The position numbers were made by a program, and so were the translations under genes. A stretch of DNA of 64,000 bases, from contig JAKVNF010000001.1 in the NCBI GenBank assembly GCA_022483465.1, positions 434,001 through 498,000 on the forward strand. Reading direction: 5' to 3'. Under the pieces are notes generated by a model, which did not search any database, was not told the origin of the DNA, and saw nothing but the letters and a program-made list of their open reading frames with translations. The DNA is from Lachnospiraceae bacterium (GTDB taxonomy: Bacteria; Bacillota; Clostridia; Lachnospirales; Lachnospiraceae). Positions 8,579 to 17,058 of this stretch are shown here, one piece after another (the stretch's first letter is position 1; each line of letters begins with the position of its first letter).

Positions 8579-9293
8579 TAAATTGGCATTGAAGAAAATC
8601 AAACAGCAGATTCTTGCATTCTGCCTCCGCCGAGGACTGCATTATTCAGATCCAGATTCAAAGTCCAAACCTCATAACTGGACACAGAAACATCTCAAAT
8701 GGCTCAGAGACCAGGCTTCTGCTCTGAATGGAGAATACAAAGATGCCCTTGAGGAATATCTGGGGACCTTCGATTATCTGACCGATAAGATCACACGTCT
8801 TGACCAGAAGATCGAGGAGATCTCTCAGAAAGATACCTATCGCGAGAAGGTCAAACATCTCTCATGTTTCATCGGAGTCAAAACGGTCACCGCAATGGGA
8901 GTTCTTTCCGAGGTGGGTGACTTTAGCCGGTTTAAATCGGCTGAGCAGTTTGCCTCCTATCTTGGTCTTGTACCAGGGGAGAATTCAAGTGGCGGATCCA
9001 GAAATATGCTGTCACTGACCAAAGCAGGAAATTGTCATGTGCGCAGACTGTTGATTGAATCTGCACAAAGCTACGCAAGAGGCAGAATCGGAGCTAAATC
9101 CAAAGAACTTCTAAAACGCCAGGAGGGAGTAGAGCCCAAGTATGTGGCATATGCAGATAAAGCCAATGAACGGCTGCGCAGGAAGTTTTACAGGCTTACG
9201 GAAGACGGGAAGATCAGAAATGTGGCTGTTGCAGCTGTTGCGCACGAGCTTTCCTGCTTCATCTGGGGAATGATGACAGATCATGTGGCGTAA
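8579..9293 (+). pseudogene. IS110 family transposase, C-terminal half
   Basis: Continuation of the split transposase. A helical linker (LTDKITRLDQKIEEI) is followed by the Tnp_20 domain: LSCFIGVKTVTAMGVLSEVG, FKSAEQFASYLGLVP, then GGSRNMLSLTKAGNCHVRRL with the conserved serine nucleophile region. It ends at HELSCFIWGMM. A GTG at 8571, within the inserted element, could start translation of this half, but a lone Tnp_20 domain should not be active. Confidence 0.88.
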
Positions 9294-9299
9294 TGAAAC

Positions 9300-9490
9300 A
9301 AGTGGGGTACATCTGCTGGAACGCTGTTGTCAAGACTGCTACGCACCGCCGTAGGCGGCAAGGTCTTGACATCATCGTTCAGCAGATGTCAGCGATCATT
9401 AGGCAGTAAGCGGGATAAGCCGCTTACTGCGGCTGAGCAAAATCGAAGGCACCTTGAGGTGGTATTGAAGTCCTTCAAGGTTTGGGCTAT
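9300..9490 (+). ncRNA. Candidate bridge RNA of the IS1111-type element
   Basis: The 3' noncoding end of the element is densely structured. A long interrupted hairpin spans 9309-9389: ACATCTGCTG pairs with CAGCAGATGT, an internal loop follows, then GTCAAGAC pairs with GTCTTGAC, then CCGCC/GGCGG. A second perfect hairpin (GCAGTAAGCGG with its complement) lies at about 9402-9430, and a third at about 9451-9482. IS110-family recombinases are guided by bridge RNAs, encoded downstream of the transposase in the IS1111 group. The internal loops fit this. Position and polarity are inferred. Confidence 0.45.
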
Positions 9491-9820
9491 CTGCGACAAA
9501 TCTATGTTGACACAGACAGTAATATTTCTGTGATTCACGTTTTTAGACGGCAGAGCCCGCGGCGGACCATTGGCCTGTTGGTAAGGAGCAATCCGAATCC
9601 ACGTATATCAGAGTGGTCAAATGCCGGTGAACTGAGATTCGATGCCACCTCAAGATGCCTTCGGTCAGGGAGTACATGGCCAGCCAGGACTACAAAAGTT
9701 TGCGGGTGACACCCGGAAGGTCTTGACAAGGGCCATTACATATCAGATTTGGGTTTCACCCCTGTGAATAGTAACCAATCATGAGTTTCATCCCCATACC
9801 ATCATTGCCGGAACGATTTC
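9491..9820. other. Noncoding: IS1111 right end and start of the integrase/IS91 unit
   Basis: It holds the IS1111 subterminal repeat (9730-9743), a near-copy inverted match to 9444-9467 at about 9640-9662, and the inverted repeat half-site at 9758-9776 whose partner is at 3514-3530. No gene is seen. Confidence 0.5.
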
Positions 9821-10741
9821 ATGAGATACCTTGATTCCCCGAAATTCAAAACCGAACTGTCCAGGCTGGAAGTATTTCTGTCCCTGATCGACTACCGCGA
9901 GTCTACCATTCAGGGCTATCTGCAGACCGTCTTCGAGTGCTGTGAATGGCTTGAGAGAACCTATCATGTTTCCCTCGATGATGCTGATCTTGAACAGCTT
10001 CAGAGTTTTCTCGTTTATCTCCATAAGCCCATAAGCAAAGGCGGGAGAGAGCTCAAGCCCAGATCTGTCAACGTCTACAACGTCAGCATCCGGCGTTATC
10101 GTGCTTCCGTTGCGCATGCTCCCATCCCTCTGGAAAACCTTCCGCTGATGAAGGTGGATCATACCCTCCCGAAGGTACCGACGCGTCAGGAAGTGCAGAA
10201 GCTGATTATGGGGACGAAAGATCCGAGAAACCGCCTGATTCTCGCCCTCGGCTTTGGCTGTGCGCTCCGTCTGAATGAAGTCCTGTCTCTGCGCTTCGGT
10301 GATATCTCCATCAAAAGAATGCAGATCACAATTCGTGCGGAAGTCAGCAAGAACCGAAATGAAGGGAAGGTCGAACTTCCAAAAGATCTCGCGCGGATGC
10401 TCTACTTCTACTTCAAAAGATTCCGTCGGGATGCCGGAGAGGGGGACTACCTTTTTCCCGGCAGAGATGCCGCACATCATCTGTCTGACGGAGCAGTGCA
10501 GCGCTTCTTTCAGAAGCGCCTGAAAGAACTCGGATGGGAAAACCGCGGATATCATTTCCATTCCCTCCGACACGCCCATGCGCTTTTCTACTATCAGGGC
10601 GGCGCTGATCTCTTTCAGGTACAGGTCAGACTTCGGCACCGCTCCATTGCTTCCACGATGATCTACGTACAGCTGGATGGTCAGCTTCAGGAGAGAAAAA
10701 ACGTTGCAAACCCCTTCGACGGAAACGGCTTCGCGCTCTGA
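9821..10741 (+). CDS. Tyrosine recombinase/integrase
   Basis: A 306-residue phage-integrase-family recombinase. The N-terminal SAM-like core-binding domain (about 15-110) is followed by the catalytic domain. Visible catalytic residues are Arg in FGCALRLNEVLSL, HxxR as HSLRHAHAL, the second His/Arg region LRHRSIASTMIYV, and the nucleophile Tyr in MIYVQL. It is directly followed by, and overlaps the upstream coding frame of, an IS91 transposase; such integrase-IS91 pairs are common in anaerobic Firmicutes. It probably acts with the transposase rather than as a phage integrase. Confidence 0.88.
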   Translation: MRYLDSPKFKTELSRLEVFLSLIDYRESTIQGYLQTVFECCEWLERTYHVSLDDADLEQLQSFLVYLHKPISKGGRELKPRSVNVYNVSIRRYRASVAHAPIPLENLPLMKVDHTLPKVPTRQEVQKLIMGTKDPRNRLILALGFGCALRLNEVLSLRFGDISIKRMQITIRAEVSKNRNEGKVELPKDLARMLYFYFKRFRRDAGEGDYLFPGRDAAHHLSDGAVQRFFQKRLKELGWENRGYHFHSLRHAHALFYYQGGADLFQVQVRLRHRSIASTMIYVQLDGQLQERKNVANPFDGNGFAL

Positions 10742-10754
10742 AAAAACAAAAAAG

Positions 10755-12161
10755 ATGGTACCCTCGAGCCGGCCAGGCAGAACCTTCCGCCTTCCTGACA
10801 GTCAGACTGCGATCAGAGTCCGCAGATGCATTACCGGCTTCAGACAGGAAAAAGAGCCTTCAAGATATCGAATCCGCCAGATCTTCCGGAGATTTCTCCC
10901 AGACTATCTGGCAAAGCACGGAAAGGAAATGCCGCCCGAAAAGGTGAAGATTCTCCGTCTCATGGCACAATGCGGCACGGGAGATCTGGGTTATATTGTC
11001 TCCATCTGCCCTGACTGCGGAGAAATTTCGTTTACACCGAGATCCTGCGGCAACTCGAACTGCCCCTGCTGTGGCTTTTTTCGCCGTGAAAAGTGGATCG
11101 CTGAGCGCAGGTCCGAAGTCATTCACGGGATGTCCTACCATCATCTTGTGTTCACGGTTCCCCACGATCTGAATGAGTTGATCTACAACAATCAGAAGGC
11201 TCTGCTGGATCTTCTGTTTCATTCCGCGCAGGATGCCCTTCTGGAGCTCTGCCTTGAAAGGCACAACATTAAGCCCGGAATCATCATGGTGCTCCACACT
11301 TTTGGGAGCAGTATGACGCTCCACTACCACCTGCACGTGCTGATCTCCGCAGGCGGACTGACACCGGATGACGCCTCCTTTAAGAAGATCAGGGGCTTCT
11401 TCCTCCCTGTCCAGAAGATATCCGGACGATACCGGAAGCACTTCATGAGAGGACTCAAGCGGCTCTACAGAAAGGGAAAACTATCCTTCAATGGCTCTGC
11501 CGCACCTTATGAGAGTGAGGAGTCATTCCAGAATTTATGCGACGAGTGCTACAAGTGCCTTTGGAATGTCAACCTCAAGAGGTATGGCTCTTATTCTGAA
11601 GAAGACAGAGAACGGGATCCGTCACTTCCGGATGTGGAGGATGTCATAGGTTATTTTGGGCGGTACGCCGACAGAACGGCAATCACATCCTCCCGGATCA
11701 GGGACGTCTCGGACAGCGGTATCACGTTTGAGTACAAGGACTATCATACCGATGGCTCGTATGACAAGAAGGACATGGTACTCACGCCGGAAGAATTCAT
11801 CCGACGGTTTTCACTTCACATCCTTCCGAAGGGAGTACGCAAGATCCGGATGGCAGGGTATCTTGCCGGGAATGTCCGTAAAAAGAAGCTTGCAAGGATC
11901 CACGAAATTCTGGGTGATGAATATGTACCGAGTCTGATTCGCGGAATGAAAAGCTGTGAGGTCATGAAGGCCCTTTTTGATAAGGATCCGGCCCGCTGCT
12001 CCAACTGTGGGGCACAGATGCATGCCTTTCTCTTCAGCATGGATAAGACAGCGATCTATCTCAGAGCAATGGGGAAGGTTGAAGGAAGCAGCTATATCGA
12101 AATACCCCGGTATTGCCGGGGACCGGATGGAATGTTGGATGTCTCCCATCCGCGCTTTTAA
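10755..12161 (+). CDS. IS91 family transposase
   Basis: A rolling-circle type transposase of about 468 residues from the ATG at 10755 (the frame is open from 10677, overlapping the integrase). An N-terminal zinc-binding region has CPDCGEISFTPRSCGNSNCP. The HUH motif is LHYHLHVLISAGG, and a Y-rich region with CYKCLWNVNLKRYG and a second GYFGRYADRTAI block follow. A C-terminal CSNCGAQM zinc knuckle is present. No clear ribosome binding site precedes either start, so translation may be coupled to the integrase gene. Confidence 0.88.
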   Translation: MVPSSRPGRTFRLPDSQTAIRVRRCITGFRQEKEPSRYRIRQIFRRFLPDYLAKHGKEMPPEKVKILRLMAQCGTGDLGYIVSICPDCGEISFTPRSCGNSNCPCCGFFRREKWIAERRSEVIHGMSYHHLVFTVPHDLNELIYNNQKALLDLLFHSAQDALLELCLERHNIKPGIIMVLHTFGSSMTLHYHLHVLISAGGLTPDDASFKKIRGFFLPVQKISGRYRKHFMRGLKRLYRKGKLSFNGSAAPYESEESFQNLCDECYKCLWNVNLKRYGSYSEEDRERDPSLPDVEDVIGYFGRYADRTAITSSRIRDVSDSGITFEYKDYHTDGSYDKKDMVLTPEEFIRRFSLHILPKGVRKIRMAGYLAGNVRKKKLARIHEILGDEYVPSLIRGMKSCEVMKALFDKDPARCSNCGAQMHAFLFSMDKTAIYLRAMGKVEGSSYIEIPRYCRGPDGMLDVSHPRF

Positions 12162-12307
12162 TAAAGATTCTTTTCAGGTCATCTGCCCGGATGGCCTATT
12201 TCTCATGTCACAACGTCTGTAAATCCCACCCGGTCAACGGTTCAGAAGAAGAAAGATGGGTTTCTGAGCCAGGGTATTCAAGCCAAGTCGGATGCTAAAA
12301 ATTCCTA
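12162..12307. other. Noncoding right margin of the IS91 unit
   Basis: Presumed terminal region of the IS91 element. No gene is seen. It ends at the 8-bp target duplication AATTCCTA of the small repeat that follows. Confidence 0.4.
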
Positions 12308-12615
12308 GGCGTTAGTAAAGAACCGGGTTGATGGGTTCCATACCACAACCTCCATGGTGAACTCTCGACGCGATAATGTCCGATGAAGATATAGAATCCC
12401 CATTTGGAGCTCTTTTCTTCTCCGCATAATGCCTATCTTGTTATTTATAGTCACATACTCGGCAAGTGAGTGTATGTGTTTAGGCAATCTAGGTGATGCT
12501 TTGTTACATGATGCAACACAGCACGGATAGGAGTGTACCCAGCTCGAGCTCAAAGTGAGGTATTAGTGGTCTCATGCTAGGCGATCGCTTATCAACCCGT
12601 TTCTTAACTAACGCC
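12308..12615 (-). mobile_element. 308-bp MITE, copy A
   Basis: Bounded by inverted ends GGCGTTAGT and ACTAACGCC and flanked by the perfect 8-bp duplication AATTCCTA (12300-12307 and 12616-12623). It is the reverse-complement orientation of copies B, C and D. The ends match those of the IS1595 elements at 27.2 and 40.7 kb, so it can be mobilised in trans by that transposase. No transposase gene is inside. Confidence 0.9.
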
Positions 12616-12668
12616 AATTCCTAACTATTCCCATAGTCTACGCTGAGAGCGATTCGGTTCAAAACAAA

Positions 12669-12707
12669 GGATAGTTGCCGGCCCCCTACGGGAACCGGCA
12701 ACTATCC
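12669..12707 (-). terminator. Intrinsic terminator of the second MATE gene
   Basis: A 13-bp perfect stem (GGATAGTTGCCGG and its complement) followed on the minus strand by TTTGTTTT. It lies 15 bases beyond the stop codon of the gene. Confidence 0.8.
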
Positions 12708-12721
12708 TTCACAATTTATGC

Positions 12722-14122
12722 CTATTTGTTCAAGACGCCCTTTCCCATCCACTTCTTTCCGGCCAGGCGGATCAAAAACAGAACGCCCCGGAAGTGGAGC
12801 TCAATGCACATGGCGAGCCAGACGCCGGAAAGGCCCATGGAGCCGGTCAGCAGCGCGGCAAGCGGAAGGCGCACCGCCCACATAGACACGAGGCCCAGGA
12901 TGCTGGGCACCAGGGTGTCCCCGGCGCCGCGGAAGCACCCACCCGCCACGATGGAGGCGGCAAACCAGGGCTCCGCAAAGGCCTCAATCCGAAGCACCCG
13001 GGTGCCCAGCGCCTGCACGGCGGTATCCACCGAGAGCGTCGCCATCATGAGACCCGCCTCCCGGTAGAGGATGATGCCGGAGAGGGTCTGCACCGCCATG
13101 CCAAAGGCCGTGGTCAGCACCGAGAGCCGCCGCACCAGGTCCATGCGCCCCGCCCCGATGCTCTGGCCGATCATCGTGGAGGCCGCCGTCTGGATGCCGT
13201 AGCCGGGCATGTAGCAGAGGGCCTCCGCCGTGACCGCCAGGGAGTTGGCGGCGATGGCGACGGTCCCAAGGGGCGAGACGATCGTCGTGGAGACGATCTG
13301 CGCCCCGGACTGGATCGCCTGCTCAAGCCCCACCGGCAGGGCAATCCGGGCGGCATTTTTCAGATCCCGGGCGTGGAGCCTCCTGTCCTCCCCCTTCCGG
13401 ATCTTCAGAATCGGGGAGAAGAACAGAAGGCAGATAAGGAGAATGGCCCCGGTGACCACCTCCGCACAGACCGTGCCAAGGGCTGCCCCCGGCACCCCAA
13501 GGCCCATCCCCGGGGCGCCGGGAAAGAAGTGCCCCGCGGGGAAGATGAAGAAGGCGTTGAAGACAACGTCCAAAGCGCACATCAAGATCTCCAGGGCGCT
13601 GGGCAGGACCATGTTTCCGGAGCACTGGAGCATCCCGGCGGCAAAGGCTGTGAGCTCAATGACCGGCGCCGAGAGGGCAAAGATCCGAAAGTACCCGGTG
13701 GCATCTGCCCGTATGTCCGCGCCGCCGCCGAGAAGCCCCGGGAGCGGCCCAGAGAGGGCAGCCCCCACAAGGGCAAGCACCAGCGAAAACGAGAGGCAGA
13801 CCACAAAGCCCTGATGGCGGATGGACCTTGCCCGCTCCTCCTGCCCTGCCCCGATGTACTGGGCGGTCTGCACGGTAAAGCCGGTGCAGAGGGCGCGCAA
13901 AAGCCCCCCGAAGAGCCAGGTGCTCGAGGCGACCAGGCCGATCGAGGCGGAGGCGGACGCCCCCAGGCTCCCCACCATCGAGGAGTCGATGTACTCCATC
14001 ACGACCTCGGTGATCTGGGCCAGGATGGCCGGGATGGAGAGCTGGATGATCAATAGGAGCTGCTCGGAGCCCCGCAGGGGCTCCCCGTTCCGAAGGCGGA
14101 CCAGCAGCGCGTTCTGCTTCAT
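12722..14122 (-). CDS. MATE family efflux transporter
   Basis: A 466-residue multidrug/toxin exporter with the MATE opening IIQLSIPAILAQITEVVMEY and DSSMVGSLG, the second-half repeat IALPVGLEQAIQSGAQIVST, and about twelve membrane segments. The ATG at 14120-14122 is preferred because AAAGGA lies upstream; the longer open frame adds a basic, non-hydrophobic 74-residue tail with no ribosome binding site. It is only distantly similar to the MATE gene at 0.6-1.9 kb, so they are not recent duplicates. Divergent from the EamA gene at 14380. Confidence 0.9.
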   Translation of the reverse strand: MKQNALLVRLRNGEPLRGSEQLLLIIQLSIPAILAQITEVVMEYIDSSMVGSLGASASASIGLVASSTWLFGGLLRALCTGFTVQTAQYIGAGQEERARSIRHQGFVVCLSFSLVLALVGAALSGPLPGLLGGGADIRADATGYFRIFALSAPVIELTAFAAGMLQCSGNMVLPSALEILMCALDVVFNAFFIFPAGHFFPGAPGMGLGVPGAALGTVCAEVVTGAILLICLLFFSPILKIRKGEDRRLHARDLKNAARIALPVGLEQAIQSGAQIVSTTIVSPLGTVAIAANSLAVTAEALCYMPGYGIQTAASTMIGQSIGAGRMDLVRRLSVLTTAFGMAVQTLSGIILYREAGLMMATLSVDTAVQALGTRVLRIEAFAEPWFAASIVAGGCFRGAGDTLVPSILGLVSMWAVRLPLAALLTGSMGLSGVWLAMCIELHFRGVLFLIRLAGKKWMGKGVLNK

Positions 14123-14379
14123 GAAACCATTTCCTTTCTGTTTGGCAAACTGCCTGAATGACCATCGTACCGCAGGGACCGCTCCCGGGCAACCGGGTTT
14201 CCCCCGGGTAGCTTTTGCCGGGCGTATTTTTACCATGAAATGCGCGCATGCATCTTTGATTTTCCGGTTGCTTTTTTCATGCTGCTGATCCATCATAATC
14301 ACTTGGTGTCTCCGGGTCTGCCCGGCCGCACCCGAACTCTTCAAATCAAACTGGCAATGGCGTCAGGAGGTGCTTTTCG

Positions 14380-15339
14380 ATGAACAGACAGGCAAAGGGT
14401 GCCCTGCTCACGGCGGGCGGCGGTGTCTGCTGGGGATTATCCGGCTCGATGGGACAATTTCTCTTCTCAAACGAAGGAATGGATGCAAGATGGCTCACGC
14501 CGGTACGGCTGGGCGGGGCAGCGATTCTGCTCCTTCTGTACAGTCTCTTTCGATACGGCATCTCCTGCACGGTGGAGCCATGGCGGGATAGGAAGATGCG
14601 CCGGGATCTTGTCATCTACGGACTGCTGGGCGTCTCCTGCTGCCAGTTTCTCTACTTTGAGACGATCCAGCTCTCCTCCGCGGCGGCCGGCACGATCCTG
14701 CAGGATCTCTCCCCGGCGATGATCCTGTTTGTGGGCTGCATCGCGGCGAGAAGGCGCCCGACGCTCCGGGAGATCGCAGCGATCCTGGTGGGCCTCCTTG
14801 GAGTCTTCTTCATCACGACGGGCGGCCGGCTCGACCAGATGGCGGTTCCCGCCACGGCCCTTGCCACCGGCATCCTGTCCGCGGTTTGCGTCACCATCTA
14901 CAACGTGGTCCCCGCAAGACGGCTCAAGAAGTACCCGGTGATCCTGCTCCAGGGCTGGGCTTTCCTGATGGGTTCCGTGACCATGACGGTGATCTTCCGC
15001 CCCTGGCGGTACTTCGTCCCGATCCGGCCGATGGGCTATGTCGGGATCCTGACGGTGATCGTCGTCGGCAACGTCTTCGCCTTCACCCTGTACATGAGCG
15101 GCATCCGCGACATCGGGCCGGATAAGGGCATTCTCTACGGCTTTGCAGAGCCCATGACCGCCGCCGTCGTCGGGGTGTTCGTCTTCGGCAACGCCTTCAC
15201 CGCAGCGGACTTCGCCGGCTTTGCCCTGGTGTTCTTCATGCTCTGCCTGATCTCCCGCAGGGAGAAAGCGAGCACAAAAAGCCCTCAGGTCACCCGCCGG
15301 GTCTCCTCCTACACGCAGGAGAAGAAGCTCGCAAGCTGA
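14380..15339 (+). CDS. EamA/DMT family transporter
   Basis: A 319-residue protein with two five-helix EamA repeats. The first begins GALLTAGGGVCWGLSGSMGQ with the repeat end ILVGLLGVFFIT at about 150; the second begins LATGILSAVCVTIYNV and ends with GFAEPMTAAVVGVFVFG. This is the drug/metabolite transporter superfamily; the substrate is not predictable. AGGAGG lies 9 bases before ATG. A strong terminator follows, into whose T tract a HEARO-like repeat abuts. Confidence 0.9.
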   Translation: MNRQAKGALLTAGGGVCWGLSGSMGQFLFSNEGMDARWLTPVRLGGAAILLLLYSLFRYGISCTVEPWRDRKMRRDLVIYGLLGVSCCQFLYFETIQLSSAAAGTILQDLSPAMILFVGCIAARRRPTLREIAAILVGLLGVFFITTGGRLDQMAVPATALATGILSAVCVTIYNVVPARRLKKYPVILLQGWAFLMGSVTMTVIFRPWRYFVPIRPMGYVGILTVIVVGNVFAFTLYMSGIRDIGPDKGILYGFAEPMTAAVVGVFVFGNAFTAADFAGFALVFFMLCLISRREKASTKSPQVTRRVSSYTQEKKLAS

Positions 15340-15372
15340 CAGCCGCTTCGCTTCTCTTTTCATGAAAAAAGC

Positions 15373-15412
15373 AATCTCCCCCGCAGCTCTGTGCCGCGGG
15401 GGAGATTTTTTT
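15373..15412 (+). terminator. Intrinsic terminator after the EamA gene
   Basis: AATCTCCCCCGC pairs with GCGGGGGAGATT, followed by seven T. The HEARO-like repeat begins immediately after the T run. Confidence 0.9.
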
Positions 15413-15987
15413 GGGTCTTTCATTTTTCTTGTGTGATGCACCAGAAGGAGATAATCCATAGATGATATCTTCTTAAAAGTACTAGGCGTTAGTTAAGAAA
15501 CGGGTTGATAAGCGATCGCCTAGCATGAGACCACTAATACCTCACTTTGAGCTCGAGCTGGGTACACTCCTATCCGTGCTGTGTTGCATCATGTAACAAA
15601 GCATCACCTAGATTGCCTAAACACATACACTCACTTGCCGAGTATGTGACTATAAATAACAAGATAGGCATTATGCGGAGAAGAAAAGAGCTCCAAATGG
15701 GGATTCTATATCTTCATCGGACATTATCGCGTCGAGAGTTCACCATGGAGGTTGTGGTATGGAACCCATCAACCCGGTTCTTTACTAACGCCAAGTACTA
15801 CCACTTCAAGTGGTAGTCTGGACTGGCAGAGACAGCTCCGAGACCGTGGGCCCCTCGGCGATACTCCCACGGTCCGGCAAAGATTACAGTAACCCAAAAG
15901 GCTTATTGGGCACCAGAGAAGAAGCCGGATCCAGGGCTCTGAGCGGAGGTCAGGAGGGGCTCATCCCACAAAAAAAGTGAAAGGGCC
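15413..15987 (-). ncRNA. HEARO/omega-RNA-like repeat, copy 1 (split by MITE B)
   Basis: Pieces 15413-15484 and 15801-15987 together make 259 bp, with only two substitutions from the copy at 40388-40646. On the minus strand it starts GGCCCTTTCAC, folds into several stable hairpins including a 9-bp GACCGTGGG/CCCACGGTC stem and a 10-bp ACTACCACTT stem, and ends ...AAGAAAAATGAAAGACCC. The same 3' end is found directly before an IscB fragment at 42 kb. HEARO RNAs (IscB guide RNAs) lie upstream of IscB and often occur without it. Homology to the family is inferred from these points. Confidence 0.55.
15485..15792 (+). mobile_element. 308-bp MITE, copy B
   Basis: Ends GGCGTTAGT/ACTAACGCC and a perfect 8-bp duplication AAGTACTA (15477-15484, 15793-15800). 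It is inserted in the HEARO-like repeat; the uninterrupted target is seen in the other repeat copy at about 40452-40459. Confidence 0.95.
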
Positions 15988-16666
15988 TTTCTTCTCTCGC
16001 ATCTCCCTTCCCTTTTCCCTCCGACTTGCCGCGAACGGCCTCTCGGAATGCGTCGATCAGGTTACCGTCGTCTTCAACAAAGGGGCGCTCTCCCTTGCCG
16101 GGGAGAACGGCATCGCCGCCGTCTCCATCATCATGTACCTGCGGTTTCTTGTGATCGGCGTGTACTTTGGCTACTCCAAGGGAATCTCTCCGCTTCTTGG
16201 CTTTTGTCTGGGGCGCAGAGATATTCCCTACTGCAGGGCGCTGGAGAAGCGCTCCCGGTCCCTTCTCTTGGTGCTTCCGCCCCTTCTGTATGCGTTGACT
16301 TTCCTGTCGGCCCCGGTCCTTGCAGGCTTTTTCGCCGCGGAGGGGAGTCAGGTTTTCCATATAAGTGTCCGGGGGCTTCGCCTCTATGGGCTGGGCTTTT
16401 TGTTCTGCGGCTGGAATATCTTTTCCGCAATCCGGCTCACCGCCTACGGGCAGGGACACCGGGCAGGGCTGATCACCTCTCTGCGCTCCTTCTTCCTGCT
16501 CCTTCTGTTCCTTTGGCTGCTTCCAAGGTACCTTGGTCTGGACGGCATATGGCTCAGCGTCCCCTGCGCAGAGGTGCTGACGCTTCCCGTCTCCGTCTTC
16601 TTCCTGCTTCGGGATCAGGACAGGGGCCAAGCTGACCGGTTCTTGCGGGACATCACTGCCTCTTGA
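15988..16666 (+). pseudogene. MATE transporter, C-terminal fragment
   Basis: About 226 residues matching the second half of a MATE exporter: FSLRLAANGLSECVDQV opening, SIIMYLRFLVIGVYFGYSKG, and GLRLYGLGFLFCGWNIFSAI, with the usual second-half helices. The N-terminal half is missing and the sequence begins exactly at the edge of the HEARO-like repeat, so the truncation is tied to that repeat. No start or ribosome binding site belongs to the fragment. Not similar enough to either intact MATE gene here to be its copy. Confidence 0.8.
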
Positions 16667-16696
16667 GGAAGCTACCTTCCCGAGGCAATACAAAAA

Positions 16697-17004
16697 GGCG
16701 TTAGTTAAGAAACGGGTTGATAAGCGATCGCCTAGCATGAGACCACTAATACCTCACTTTGAGCTCGAGCTGGGTACACTCCTATCCGTGCTGTGTTGCA
16801 TCATGTAACAAAGCATCACCTAGATTGCCTAAACACATACACTCACTTGCCGAGTATGTGACTATAAATAACAAGATAGGCATTATGCGGAGAAGAAAAG
16901 AGCTCCAAATGGGGATTCTATATCTTCATCGGACATTATCGCGTCGAGAGTTCACCATGGAGGTTGTGGTATGGAACCCATCAACCCGGTTCTTTACTAA
17001 CGCC
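16697..17004 (+). mobile_element. 308-bp MITE, copy C
   Basis: Same ends and length as copies B and D, with perfect 8-bp duplication TACAAAAA (16689-16696, 17005-17012). The target is the T tract of the terminator of the HTH gene at 17059. Confidence 0.95.
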
Positions 17005-17007
17005 TAC

Positions 17008-17049
17008 AAAAAGATGCGGAGGACCTCCTTCGGGGAGAGCCTCCACATC
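17008..17049 (-). terminator. Intrinsic terminator of the HTH regulator gene
   Basis: GATG-x-GGAGG pairs with CCTCC-x-CATC, followed on the minus strand by five T. Copy C of the MITE abuts the T tract. Confidence 0.7.
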
Positions 17050-17058
17050 TTCCTTATC

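Larger units (their letters stand above)
6074..9743 (+). mobile_element. IS1111-type (IS110 family) element, interrupted
   Basis: The 14-base sequence ATATGTAATGGCCC at 6074-6087 is exactly inverted at 9730-9743, matching the subterminal inverted repeats that mark the IS1111 group. Between them are the two halves of an IS110-family transposase and a 450-base structured 3' noncoding end. Without the 1969-bp inserted element and its 4-bp duplication the unit would be about 1.7 kb. The exact outer ends are not resolved. Confidence 0.7.

Noticed and set aside
15547-15792. The 82-residue protein encoded in each 308-bp MITE
   Set aside because: It starts at TTG with no ribosome site and is conserved simply because the copies are almost identical. 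Kept only as a low-interest observation.
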